Source: Citrobacter enshiensis
GTDB lineage: Bacteria; Pseudomonadota; Gammaproteobacteria; Enterobacterales; Enterobacteriaceae
Direction: 5' to 3'
Length of the DNA stretch: 64,000 nucleotides
Assembly: GCF_029338175.1 (NCBI RefSeq)
Contig: NZ_CP119862.1
Span: forward strand, 3,472,001-3,536,000
Position 1 is the stretch's first letter; every line of letters begins with the position of its first letter. Below, piece by piece: positions 19,749 to 28,082 of the stretch. Under the pieces are notes generated by a model. That model made no database searches. It saw only the letters and a list, made by a program, of their open reading frames with translations, and had not been told where the DNA came from. The position numbers were made by a program, and so were the translations under genes.

Positions 19749-20869
19749 AGCGACGTAAAACAATCGTTGCTGAAAATACGGTAGCGACGCGAACGCCAGT
19801 AAATGGTGCGATTAACCAGCGCATGCAGCAGATGGAAAGGCTGGAGTAATTCGGACAACAATGACAGCAACGGATGCGCAGGAATTTCCGGTGCTACGGC
19901 GCGCTGGACACCACGTAGCGCCAGATGGCGTATCACAACGATTCCCACCAGAAGAGCGCCGTGTGTCGCGCTGCCGAACGCCATAACCAGCAGCGTCCAA
20001 AGTAGCAGCGGGTGCAGTCCCTGCAGCAGAAAAATCGACAGATTGACTGCCGCGCTTTTTTCACGCATCAGCAGCGTGGCAAACAGGAACCAGCGATGCA
20101 TCTGGCGGAAATAGCGTGTACCGTCGGCCACGCTGGTCTGCACACGCACCGCCGCAGTCGACTGCACAATGCGTACACCATGATGCGTTAACAGCGTCGC
20201 CATCGCCAGATCGTCCGTCAGGTGATGCAGCACTGGCGCAAAACCACCAGCGCGCTCCAGCGTTTCACCGCGGATGGCATAACACATCCCATTCAGCGTC
20301 AGCGGCGGTGCGAACGTTAACAGCGGCAAATAGGTCAGCGCAGCATTATCGTTAACAAACTGCGCCAGCAAACGAGAAGGCAGGTTGTCCGCCGCACGAT
20401 ACCAGGGAAGCGCGGTCACCAGAGTATTATCCGTCAGTTCACTCAACATGTGGCGCAATGACGCCGCGCTCAATACAGCATCATCGTCCAGCACCAGAAT
20501 AACGTCGCGGGCCACCTGCGCCCTCACCTGCTCCAGCTTAAACAGCTTGGGATTAACGCCTTCCGGCGCCTGAGGAAAAGAGAAAACCACAATATGCTGC
20601 TGTGGATAGCGCTGTTGCAAACGCTGCGTCACCTGCGCGGCTTCTGCATCGTCATCATCGATAAGCCAGAAAAATGCCGCGCCGCGCAACTGCTCAACGG
20701 TTGACGCCAGGACGCTTTCCAGCGCCGGATCGCCGCTGAGGATCGGTTGCATCACCGTCACCGCCTCCAGTTCGCCATGACAACCACGATCTGCTGTACG
20801 TAATATCCTGAGCGCAAAAAAGAGCTTAAAGAGCAGGATAAGCAGCCAGAGGAGAGCAATCAGCAGCAT
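19745..20869 (-). CDS. Membrane glycosyltransferase, GT21/ceramide-glucosyltransferase-like (GT2 fold)
   Basis: This 374-residue protein has an N-terminal membrane helix (1-20), a GT-A catalytic domain and C-terminal hydrophobic segments (about 275-320). It shows the D1-D2-D3-(Q/R)xxRW pattern of ceramide glucosyltransferases and HpnI-type enzymes: an Asp cluster 'LDDDA' at 128-130, 'LTDDLAM' at 218-220 and 'QMHRW' at 256-260. By family it transfers a sugar from UDP-hexose or UDP-HexNAc to a lipid hydroxyl at the cytosolic face of the inner membrane. Its start overlaps the preceding SDR gene by 10 bp. The presence of both this and a GT1 suggests either two sugars or two acceptor positions. 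Confidence 0.85.
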   Translation of the reverse strand: MLLIALLWLLILLFKLFFALRILRTADRGCHGELEAVTVMQPILSGDPALESVLASTVEQLRGAAFFWLIDDDDAEAAQVTQRLQQRYPQQHIVVFSFPQAPEGVNPKLFKLEQVRAQVARDVILVLDDDAVLSAASLRHMLSELTDNTLVTALPWYRAADNLPSRLLAQFVNDNAALTYLPLLTFAPPLTLNGMCYAIRGETLERAGGFAPVLHHLTDDLAMATLLTHHGVRIVQSTAAVRVQTSVADGTRYFRQMHRWFLFATLLMREKSAAVNLSIFLLQGLHPLLLWTLLVMAFGSATHGALLVGIVVIRHLALRGVQRAVAPEIPAHPLLSLLSELLQPFHLLHALVNRTIYWRSRRYRIFSNDCFTSL

Positions 20870-21831
20870 GCGTTCACCGTCCGATAATGTTGTAAAAAAT
20901 CCTGCACACTTTGCGAAAGGGTGCCGTCTGGCGCGCCAAAGTCTTCGCGCATTGCAGTGATATCCAGCGTAGCGGCATAACTAAACACCCCGATGCCAAA
21001 ACGGGTGATCGGCGGTTCGCCCCCCAGAGGAAGCCAGCGCCATAGCCACTCCAGCGCCCCCGCAACGCGCAACGCGGTGCCAGGACGCACTGTTTTTACC
21101 GGTAACGGCAGACCCAGTTGTCGCAGCACATCATCCAAAAATGCGGCCGTCTCAACGGGTTGTCCCGCCGAAATGTTATAGCAGCTTCTCAACTGTGGGT
21201 GGCGAGCCGCCCGCAGCAGATAATCACACAGCATCCCAACCGGCATAATATCGGCCTGCGCTGGCGTGACATCGTTTCGCAGCCTGACAAGCTGCCCTTT
21301 TCTGGCCGCGCTCAGCAATGGCGGGAACAGTAATCGATCGCCCGCACCGAACACCGCGCAGGGGCGAAAAATTGTTTTCTCACCACGGTAGGCCTTTACT
21401 AACGCTTCAGCCTGATACTTACTGCGGCCATACTCACTGGTAAACTGCGGCCCGATTTCCGCGTTTTCACGCACGTTGAATTGATGGGCAAAGCGCGAAT
21501 AGACCGCTGAACTCGACAGCAGTATCAAGCGGGGAAAATTGCGTTGGTTGCAAAAGTCGATCACCTGCCGGGTCGTTTCAACATTATCGCGTTCATAGTC
21601 CTGTGGCGATCCCCAGGGCGAGGTTCTGCCTGCGGCGTGGATGACCACATCCGGCGTAACGTTGAGTTCTGCAAGCTTCTCCAGCGGCAGCGCGTGATAA
21701 CGCACGGTGGGCGGGAAATCGTTTACCGCTCGCCGTCCAACACCACAGAGTTCAAGATCGGCACGGTCAGCAAAGCGGCGCAGAAACGTGCTGCCAATAA
21801 ACCCCGATGCGCCGGTCAGCAATATCTTCAC
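20860..21831 (-). CDS. Extended SDR, NAD(P)-dependent epimerase/dehydratase (second SDR of the cluster)
   Basis: This 323-residue protein has the Rossmann motif 'GASGFIG' at residues 7-13 and the active-site set Ser ('LLSSSAVY'), Tyr134 and Lys138 ('YGRSK'). I chose GTG at 21831 because AGGAGG lies six bases upstream; an in-frame GTG at 21837 would leave no spacing. The Tyr-x-x-x-Lys arrangement and length fit 3-beta-hydroxysteroid dehydrogenase/isomerase-like or nucleotide-sugar-modifying enzymes. In this context, oxidation or reduction of a 3-hydroxy/3-keto acyl group or of a sugar is possible. It sits 64 bp after the adenylate-forming gene and overlaps the membrane glycosyltransferase gene. 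Confidence 0.85.
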   Translation of the reverse strand: MKILLTGASGFIGSTFLRRFADRADLELCGVGRRAVNDFPPTVRYHALPLEKLAELNVTPDVVIHAAGRTSPWGSPQDYERDNVETTRQVIDFCNQRNFPRLILLSSSAVYSRFAHQFNVRENAEIGPQFTSEYGRSKYQAEALVKAYRGEKTIFRPCAVFGAGDRLLFPPLLSAARKGQLVRLRNDVTPAQADIMPVGMLCDYLLRAARHPQLRSCYNISAGQPVETAAFLDDVLRQLGLPLPVKTVRPGTALRVAGALEWLWRWLPLGGEPPITRFGIGVFSYAATLDITAMREDFGAPDGTLSQSVQDFLQHYRTVNACC

Positions 21832-21895
21832 CCTCACCCTCCTGGCGTGCGCAATCGCGCTTCACGACAACCGGGCAAACACCGTGTGGTCAGTC

Positions 21896-23182
21896 TCATT
21901 CCCTTCTCCACTGGCAAATAATTCGTCGACGCTTACTGTCAAATTGCGTCGGGGGTGTTTGCGATATTAACGACCAGCTCAGACGTGACGTGTCGATGCC
22001 CTGACGGACAAACAGTTGTTCCAGCGCACGACGGCACTGTTCCAGGCGCGGCAAGTCGCAATCGGCCATCAACCGGAGATGACCGGCCGTGGTTTGCACC
22101 AGCCGATAATCCGCCGTCAACGGTAACACCTGCGCCAGCACACGGCTGCATGGGTCGGCAAACACTGTATGCACACAATCGTCGTCACCCGGCAGTAAGA
22201 GTTGGTCATCCTGACGCCCTTCAATCCGTTCAAGAGTCCGCGTCACGCTGCCGCACGCGCACGGCGTATCGCTGACAACCAACACATCATCCAGTCGGTA
22301 ACGGACAATCGGCTGCGTGGTGCGGGTAAAATCGGTAATAATCGGTACAAAACGCCGCTCATCAAGCCATTCAGGCTCGATATACATAAACTCTTCATTC
22401 AGATGCAGCGTGCCACAACGACAGGTTGTTGCCAGAAAGCCTTCAGTGGCCTGATAGATTTCCCCTACATCGCCAAACACCTGCTGCAACAACTCACGAT
22501 CTTGCGCCTCCAGCACCTCCGCCACGGAAATGACCTTTTTGACGTTCAGCGACAACTCCCCCGTCATCACCGCCAGCGCCAGTGCACGCAACACCTGGGC
22601 GGGCGCGACAAGCAACGTCGGTGACTGCTGCTCAAGCTGTGACCACTGCTGGCGAAACGGCGCAAACAGATCGTAGAACATCAGGCTTAACCAACGGTTG
22701 TTGACGCTATGATAGAGATGGTTGTCTGCACGCAGAAATAGCGCGACGCGCTCTCCGGCAAACAGGCCGTCTGGCAGCACTTTCGCCAGCATGCCCGCCG
22801 CCCAAATTTGTTGCTCCTGCGGGCTGACGACAAACAACCCACGCCTGCCGGAACTGCCTGACGATAACCCGACGCTGAATCGGCCTACCTTCGGCGTAAA
22901 ATCGCGGCTTCGCTCGCTGCTCAACGCACAGTCCATCAGCGCCTGCTGGTGCAAACCGGCCGTGTTCATCTCGTCAAAGTGGGTCATCATTAGCGCTTTA
23001 TCCATCAGCGGCCATTGCTCAAACGGCAGCGAGAGCCAGCGCCGGAACCACGGACTGTTTTTCAGCACCCGACGCCGAAATGCGCGCAGTTTTTTTTCCT
23101 GCCACGCCTCCAGCTGTTCGCGTCGGGTAAAGCGTAGCTGGCGAAAACGAAAATATCGCCACAGCGTCATCAGCGGGATCAC
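21896..23182 (-). CDS. PaaK/F390-synthetase-type adenylate-forming enzyme
   Basis: This 428-residue protein resembles phenylacetate-CoA ligase and coenzyme F390 synthetase-related enzymes. The phosphate-binding loop 'LSSGSSGRRG' is at about residues 106-115, followed by 'YQATEGFLATTCRCG' and 'TTQPIVRYRLDDVLVV', the conserved (Y/F)RxxD region that holds ATP. Cys-rich 'CRCG' and 'CACGS' may bind metal. I chose GTG at 23182: AGGGGGA precedes it and it overlaps the MBL gene stop as GTGA. Longer frames to 23230 lack a ribosome site. By family it activates a carboxylate as an acyl-adenylate and passes it to CoA, an amine or another nucleophile. It is the only carboxylate-activating enzyme in the cluster. 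Confidence 0.85.
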   Translation of the reverse strand: MIPLMTLWRYFRFRQLRFTRREQLEAWQEKKLRAFRRRVLKNSPWFRRWLSLPFEQWPLMDKALMMTHFDEMNTAGLHQQALMDCALSSERSRDFTPKVGRFSVGLSSGSSGRRGLFVVSPQEQQIWAAGMLAKVLPDGLFAGERVALFLRADNHLYHSVNNRWLSLMFYDLFAPFRQQWSQLEQQSPTLLVAPAQVLRALALAVMTGELSLNVKKVISVAEVLEAQDRELLQQVFGDVGEIYQATEGFLATTCRCGTLHLNEEFMYIEPEWLDERRFVPIITDFTRTTQPIVRYRLDDVLVVSDTPCACGSVTRTLERIEGRQDDQLLLPGDDDCVHTVFADPCSRVLAQVLPLTADYRLVQTTAGHLRLMADCDLPRLEQCRRALEQLFVRQGIDTSRLSWSLISQTPPTQFDSKRRRIICQWRRE

Positions 23183-23985
23183 AGATCCCCCTCGTGACAC
23201 AGACGAATGGTTACAGCGCCTGCACGCCACAACTGGTTCAGTTTCTCGAGGGTGCGCCCGTAAACGGCAGAATCGGCCAGCACCAGATTGGCCAGTCGCG
23301 ACGGGCCGCGCAGTTCCTGATAGTTAGCGGGCGCCCATGCGGCATCTCCGGCCAGCAATGTCCAGCCCTCATCCGTCAACACAAACGCGCCGATGTGGCC
23401 CACCGCATGTCCGGGGAGATCGACCAGGATGATTTGCCCATCGCTATCGGGCAGCAAGTAACCCCGTTCAAACGGCGCCAACGCCGCAGGGAGCGTCAGG
23501 GTGTTGAAGCTTTCGATAAAGCGTAATGACGTTTCAAAGTCAGAGGGGATCAGCCCCGGAATAAACGCTTCGCGTAACGCCGCCAGACCCCGTAACGGGC
23601 GTACATGGTGCCATCCCTCACCGGAACAGACACAGGCAACGTCAGGGAAATCACGCAGCCCGGCAATATGATCGGCATGAAAGTGCGAAAGAATAATGCC
23701 GTCGATATCGTTGCCTGCCAGCCCGAGTGCATCCAGTTGATTGACTAACGACAGTTTCTCGTCGAAATAGACCGGGGTAAGGTGGCGGTATACACGAAAA
23801 ATACCGGTGCGAGTGTAGCGATCAAACCAGGACGAATAGCCCGTATCCCACAACCAGCGGCGATCGCCGACTTCCAGCAGCCAGACTCGTGCAGGAAATT
23901 TACACACCCGGAATCCGGCACCTTTCACCGCCATACAACCGATGTGTGTACAGTAACCTATTTCAAACTCGCTGATTTTTGCCAT
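23179..23985 (-). CDS. Metallo-beta-lactamase-fold hydrolase of the cluster
   Basis: This 268-residue protein has the dinuclear zinc signature 'SHFHADH' at residues 100-106, a further His in 'GHAVGH' (193-197), an Asp in 'LAGDAAW' (about 214) and a late His near 264. All metal ligands of the family are therefore present. N-acyl-homoserine lactonases and related quorum-quenching enzymes have this general layout, as do thioesterases and glyoxalase II. In this cluster a thioesterase or lactonase role on an acyl intermediate is plausible, but the substrate is unknown. It overlaps the upstream SDR by 23 bp and the downstream gene by 4 bp. Confidence 0.87.
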   Translation of the reverse strand: MAKISEFEIGYCTHIGCMAVKGAGFRVCKFPARVWLLEVGDRRWLWDTGYSSWFDRYTRTGIFRVYRHLTPVYFDEKLSLVNQLDALGLAGNDIDGIILSHFHADHIAGLRDFPDVACVCSGEGWHHVRPLRGLAALREAFIPGLIPSDFETSLRFIESFNTLTLPAALAPFERGYLLPDSDGQIILVDLPGHAVGHIGAFVLTDEGWTLLAGDAAWAPANYQELRGPSRLANLVLADSAVYGRTLEKLNQLWRAGAVTIRLCHEGDL

Positions 23986-24979
23986 GTGTCCTCAGCCACT
24001 CACCGGTCAGGGCTACCCCTTCTTCCATTGAAAATCGGGGCCGGTATCCCAGCTCATTAATTGCGTTTTCCGCGCTCAGCGTCATATCAAAACTAAGGGT
24101 TCCCGCACTGTAGCGGGTGACCGGCGGTTCCCTGTCGAGACATTTCCCGACCAGTTCCATGCCACGCGCCACCAGCGACAGCAACGGCCAGGGCACGGTT
24201 TTGATCTGATAATTCAGCTGCAGTTGCTGATGCAGTAGCGCTTCCAGCATCGCGTTCAGCCGCTGCGGCTGATGATTCGTCACGTTATACACACCGCCGG
24301 AACGCAGCATCGGTTTGCACGTCGCCAGTTCCATGGCATACACCACGTTTTGAACAAAGGTTAAATCCAGCAACGTCGCACCGCCGCGCGGCAAACGCAA
24401 CACCCCGCCATCACGCTGCAGTTGCTGCAATAAGCGCGGAATGATGACGTTATCGTGCGGCCCAAACAGACCACGCGGGCGCAGCCGTACAAAGGTGGTA
24501 GCAGGGAAACGCGTTACGGCGGCGCTAATCTCCTGCTCCGCCTGAAACTTGCTGCGGGCATAATGGCTGGAAAAAGATCGCGCGCGGTAGCTTTCCGCCA
24601 AATCGTAATGATGCTGAAAATCAAAGTAGACTGCGGGGGTCGAAATATGGATAAAACGCGGTGTCTGAGCGTGCCCGGCGGCCTGGGCCAACATGCGCGA
24701 GGCGTGAACGTTCGCCAAGAAAAATTCGGACAATTTTCCCCACGGCGACGATTTGGCAGCACAGTGCCACACCGCGTCGCAGCCCGCCATCAGCCGGATG
24801 CAGTCATTCTGATGCGCCTGCGTCAGATCCAGCGGAGTAAAATGCGCACCCGCTTGTGCCAGCTGTTTCCCCACCTCCCGGTTACGTCCTGTCGCCACGA
24901 CATGATGACCGTTTTCCAGCAAATATTGTGCCGCATTGCGCCCAAGGCCGCTGGTTGCGCCGGTCACCAGAATTTTCAT
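23963..24979 (-). CDS. Extended SDR, OleD/3-beta-HSD-like (first SDR of the cluster)
   Basis: This 338-residue NAD(P)-dependent reductase has 'GATSGLG' at residues 7-13, Ser113 ('HISTPAVYF'), Tyr140 and Lys144 ('YARSK'). Sequence layout and length fit the extended-SDR group that includes 3-beta-hydroxysteroid dehydrogenase and OleD, the enzyme that reduces 2-alkyl-3-ketoacids in olefin biosynthesis. It overlaps the KAS III-like gene by four bases (ATGA), so condensation and keto-reduction are probably coupled steps. The second SDR in the operon is clearly paralogous but divergent. I infer beta-keto reduction as the most likely role, not proven. Confidence 0.86.
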   Translation of the reverse strand: MKILVTGATSGLGRNAAQYLLENGHHVVATGRNREVGKQLAQAGAHFTPLDLTQAHQNDCIRLMAGCDAVWHCAAKSSPWGKLSEFFLANVHASRMLAQAAGHAQTPRFIHISTPAVYFDFQHHYDLAESYRARSFSSHYARSKFQAEQEISAAVTRFPATTFVRLRPRGLFGPHDNVIIPRLLQQLQRDGGVLRLPRGGATLLDLTFVQNVVYAMELATCKPMLRSGGVYNVTNHQPQRLNAMLEALLHQQLQLNYQIKTVPWPLLSLVARGMELVGKCLDREPPVTRYSAGTLSFDMTLSAENAINELGYRPRFSMEEGVALTGEWLRTHGKNQRV

Positions 24980-25983
24980 GGCAACAGAACCATACCGGCC
25001 AGCGTCAGACCGGCTGCAGTGCCAATCAGCATCACGGGATTACCCGGCGTAAACCGGCCGCTGTTAACGGCTTCATGCAGCGCCGTTGGGATTGAGGCGG
25101 CAACCTGATTGCCATAGTAACGATAAATATCCACCAGCGCTGTAGCGGGCACATGCAGGCGTTTGCGCATATGTTCGAGAGAAAGGTGGCTCGCCTGGTG
25201 GGGCACCACAGTAGTGATATCAGCCAGTGTCAGGCCGCTTTTTTGCAGCAGCCGGGCGAAATAGTCCTCAATCAGCGAGGAGGCATAACGAAACAACGGC
25301 TTGCCCTGCATTTGAAAGAGAAAATCGCTTTCAGTCATACCGACGCGCGGATTACACCGGGTGCCACCCGCACGGATTTCGCAAAACTCGCTGCCGTCGG
25401 GATACATTTCAATCAGGCTGGCGACAATACCGCTGCGCCCGTTGCCGCGTTCGACAATCGCGCATGCCGCGCCATCGCCGAAAATGAGTGAAGATTCTTC
25501 GTGATTCCAGTCGATACCACGCGAGGCCAGATCCGCAGAGACGATCGCTACCCGTCGGTAAGCACCGCTGTTCAGCAATCCGGCGGCCACTTCCAGCGCC
25601 GAAATAAAGCTGACGCAGCTGCTATTAATATCAAATCCCGCCACACCGGGCGGCATACCCGCCGCTTTCAGAATATGGATAGCACTACACGGCAGCGCCT
25701 GCACGGCCACCGCAGAGGCGCAAATCAACAGATCAATAGAGGAAGGTGCAAGGCTACCTGCTTTTAGCGCCTGATGTAGCGCCTCTGCCGCCAGCCCCGC
25801 CTGGCTGTCGTGATGATCGGCGTGATAACGGTAGACAATGCCACAACGTTTTTCCACATAACCCGCCGCTTTGCCAAGTCGGCTATCCAGCTCGGCAGAG
25901 GTGACGCGCGTCGACGGTAAGGCAATCCCTGTCGCAACAATTTTACACATTGTGACCGGCGAGTCTGAGTGTGTTTTTTCCAT
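24976..25983 (-). CDS. KAS III-like condensing enzyme, first gene of the eight-gene cluster
   Basis: This 335-residue thiolase-fold protein belongs to the FabH-like group. The catalytic triad is intact: Cys123 ('DINSSCVSF'), His262 ('VPHQAS') and Asn292 ('YYGNQVAAS'), so it can carry out decarboxylating or related Claisen condensation. It is a secondary copy: housekeeping fabH sits with fabD/fabG elsewhere. The 'EIRAGGTRCNP' loop differs from FabH and suggests another substrate. ATG at 25983 is preferred; an in-frame TTG at 26028 and ATG at 25950 are alternatives, and no start has a strong ribosome site. A candidate sigma-70 promoter lies at 26067-26094. It should commit an acyl chain to the pathway. 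Confidence 0.87.
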   Translation of the reverse strand: MEKTHSDSPVTMCKIVATGIALPSTRVTSAELDSRLGKAAGYVEKRCGIVYRYHADHHDSQAGLAAEALHQALKAGSLAPSSIDLLICASAVAVQALPCSAIHILKAAGMPPGVAGFDINSSCVSFISALEVAAGLLNSGAYRRVAIVSADLASRGIDWNHEESSLIFGDGAACAIVERGNGRSGIVASLIEMYPDGSEFCEIRAGGTRCNPRVGMTESDFLFQMQGKPLFRYASSLIEDYFARLLQKSGLTLADITTVVPHQASHLSLEHMRKRLHVPATALVDIYRYYGNQVAASIPTALHEAVNSGRFTPGNPVMLIGTAAGLTLAGMVLLP

Positions 25984-26066
25984 TAAACCAACTGTCGCCT
26001 TATTTTGTTCAATAAGTAAAAAAATCAATCCCGTCAGTCAGTTATTCTCGCCGGGGCAGAATAAGC

Positions 26067-26094
26067 ACTATACCGCCAGAAGGCTTAAAAGCAA
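26067..26094 (-). promoter_or_regulatory. Candidate sigma-70 promoter of the biosynthetic cluster
   Basis: Read on the minus strand: TTGCTT (26094-26089), 16-bp spacer, TATAGT (26072-26067). This would start transcription near 26060, about 75 bases before the KAS III-like ATG. It is the best match by eye; activity is untested. Confidence 0.4.
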
Positions 26095-26381
26095 CTATGA
26101 AACATGATGATTATTGTGCGTAAATATTCTTTATTTCCTGTTAATAATTCGTCAACTACAAATTATCCTGGGCTGACTTTCATCGCTAATCGTGCCCTGC
26201 TGGCAATACCGTATTTACCGGGATATCCATTCTTCTCTTATTTATTTAGCAAGTCATAGATGTGGACAATAGAAAATAGCACCATTGCGCATCACCCTGT
26301 AATGGCTCAGAGAGTCTAGCCAGCTCACAACTCTGCTTTTGCCTGATTACGCCGCGCATTGCGGCATGGTAGGCTCCGCGA
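26095..26381. other. Divergent intergenic region between the biosynthetic cluster and the sensor kinase gene
   Basis: About 290 bp without a gene, AT-rich near 26110-26260 and more GC-rich toward the kinase start. It must hold the promoter of the kinase gene and may carry operator sites shared with the cluster. No clear palindrome or -10/-35 pair stands out for the plus strand. Confidence 0.45.
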
Positions 26382-28082
26382 ATGTCTCTTTTTTGTATTC
26401 CTGCCGCAGGTCGTATGAAACGCAGACTCCCTTTTCAGGTGAAGCTTTTTTTGTCTCTGGTGGCCTTTTCCTGCCTGTTATTAATTCTGCTGGGCGCGAT
26501 CCTGTTTCATTTTATTGACCGGCAACTGCACCACGATCTCGGGCAGCGAGCACGCGTTCAGGCCAGCGAGATTGCGTTAATGCCGGGGCTTGCGGAAAAA
26601 ATCGCCGCCCGGGATATCGCCGGCATTGCCCGCTTAATTCAGCCGCTGCGCGCGCAAAGCGACGCCAGTTATATTGTCATTGGCGATGTCAACGAACAGC
26701 ATCTCTACCATTCAGAGTCCCCGGAGCGTCTTAATTTACCCATGATCGGTGGGGATAATGCGGAAGTTTTACAGGGGAAAACCATTATTTCGGTGCGCAA
26801 AGGTGGGATCGGCGTTTCATTGCGCAGTAAATCCCCGGTCTTCGATGCCGATCATCAGGTTATCGGTATCGTCTCGGTAGGCTATCTTACGTCGTATATT
26901 GCCAATATTAATGCCCGCATTCTCTGGCAGGCGGGATTATATGGCATCGCCCTTTTGCTTCTGTTGTTTCTCTTTTCCTGGATGTTTACCCGCAATCTCA
27001 AAAAACAGATGTTCCGGCTCGAGCCCAAAGATATCGCCCTGTTGGTCCGCCAACAAAAAGCATTGCTTGAAGCAATGTATGAAGGCGTATTTGCGGTTAA
27101 CGGCGAACGGCAGCTGATATTAATCAACCGTGCCGCCAGGGAATTACTGGATATTCATCAGTCGGAAAAAGATCTCATCGGTAAACCGCTGGAGAACGTA
27201 TTACAGACCTCTCCGGACTTTTTTTCTCAGCCTCCGGCCTCAAAAAGCAGCGACCGCCACGACCACATTGCCGTGCTGAATCAGCGCCAGGTGATCGTCA
27301 ATCGCGTCGCCATTGAACTGGAACCCGGCATTGAAAGCGGCTGGGTATTTAGTTTCCGCGATAAAAACGACATTAACACCCTCAGCAGTCAGTTAAGCCA
27401 GGTAAAACGCTACGCCGACAACTTGCGCATCATGCGCCATGAACAGCTGAACTGGACCGCGACGCTGGTAGGCCTGTTGCAGATGCAGCATTATGACGAA
27501 GCCATTCGCTATATTCAGGCGCAGTCAGAAGGTGCGCAGAAAGTGCTGGATTTCGTCTCGGCCCATTTTGCTTCTCCGGCGCTGTGCGGACTGCTGTTGG
27601 GAAAATACGTCAGCGCGCGGGAGAAAGGCATCGAACTCCAGTTTGACCCTGCCTGCCAGTTAACCCGCCCTCCGGCCATGCTCAGTGAAACAGAATTGAT
27701 GTCTGTCATTGGCAACCTGCTGGACAATGCCGTCGATGCTACGCTAAAAGCCGCCAATTCCGCCGCGCCCGTGGAACTGTATATTTCGGACAGAAATCAG
27801 GAACTGCTGATCGAAGTCGCCGACCAGGGCTGCGGCGTGGATGATGCGGCAAAACCCCATCTCTTCACGCAGGGGTTCAGCAGTAAACCCGAAAACGGTG
27901 ATGACATCATAGGATCAGAACACGGTATCGGCCTGTATCTGGCGGCAGGCTATATTAGTAAGGCGGGCGGCAGCATCGAAATCACTAACAACATACCGCA
28001 AGGCACTATTTTTTCGGTGTTTATTCCCTACACTCACTCCAGTTCGACAGGGCTAAAACATGACAAACTCCCGGGCGCTTGA
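26382..28082 (+). CDS. CitA/DpiB/DcuS-like sensor histidine kinase
   Basis: This protein has 566 residues from 26382; an in-frame ATG at 26415 would give 555 and starts right at the basic segment before the first membrane helix. Order: membrane helix (about 20-46), extracytoplasmic PAS-type sensor (about 47-180), second membrane helix (about 183-203), cytosolic PAS ('LLEAMYEGVFAVNGERQLILIN'), and a kinase domain with phospho-His in 'IMRHEQLNWTATLVGLLQMQ', N box 'NLLDNAVDA', 'DQGCGV' and 'HGIGLYLA'. The family senses citrate or C4-dicarboxylates in the periplasm. It overlaps the regulator gene and precedes an ABC importer, so a carboxylate-like inducer is likely but unproven. Confidence 0.9.
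   Translation: MSLFCIPAAGRMKRRLPFQVKLFLSLVAFSCLLLILLGAILFHFIDRQLHHDLGQRARVQASEIALMPGLAEKIAARDIAGIARLIQPLRAQSDASYIVIGDVNEQHLYHSESPERLNLPMIGGDNAEVLQGKTIISVRKGGIGVSLRSKSPVFDADHQVIGIVSVGYLTSYIANINARILWQAGLYGIALLLLLFLFSWMFTRNLKKQMFRLEPKDIALLVRQQKALLEAMYEGVFAVNGERQLILINRAARELLDIHQSEKDLIGKPLENVLQTSPDFFSQPPASKSSDRHDHIAVLNQRQVIVNRVAIELEPGIESGWVFSFRDKNDINTLSSQLSQVKRYADNLRIMRHEQLNWTATLVGLLQMQHYDEAIRYIQAQSEGAQKVLDFVSAHFASPALCGLLLGKYVSAREKGIELQFDPACQLTRPPAMLSETELMSVIGNLLDNAVDATLKAANSAAPVELYISDRNQELLIEVADQGCGVDDAAKPHLFTQGFSSKPENGDDIIGSEHGIGLYLAAGYISKAGGSIEITNNIPQGTIFSVFIPYTHSSSTGLKHDKLPGA

Noticed and set aside
17976-25983. Direct assignment of the cluster as an oleABCD olefin pathway
   Set aside because: The activator is PaaK/F390-like rather than OleC-like, there is no haloalkane-dehalogenase-like OleB, and two glycosyltransferases are extra; only an analogy is justified.
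25984-26028. TTG start at 26028 for the KAS III-like gene
   Set aside because: It adds a non-homologous N-terminus and has no ribosome site; ATG 25983 fits better, although 25950 remains possible.
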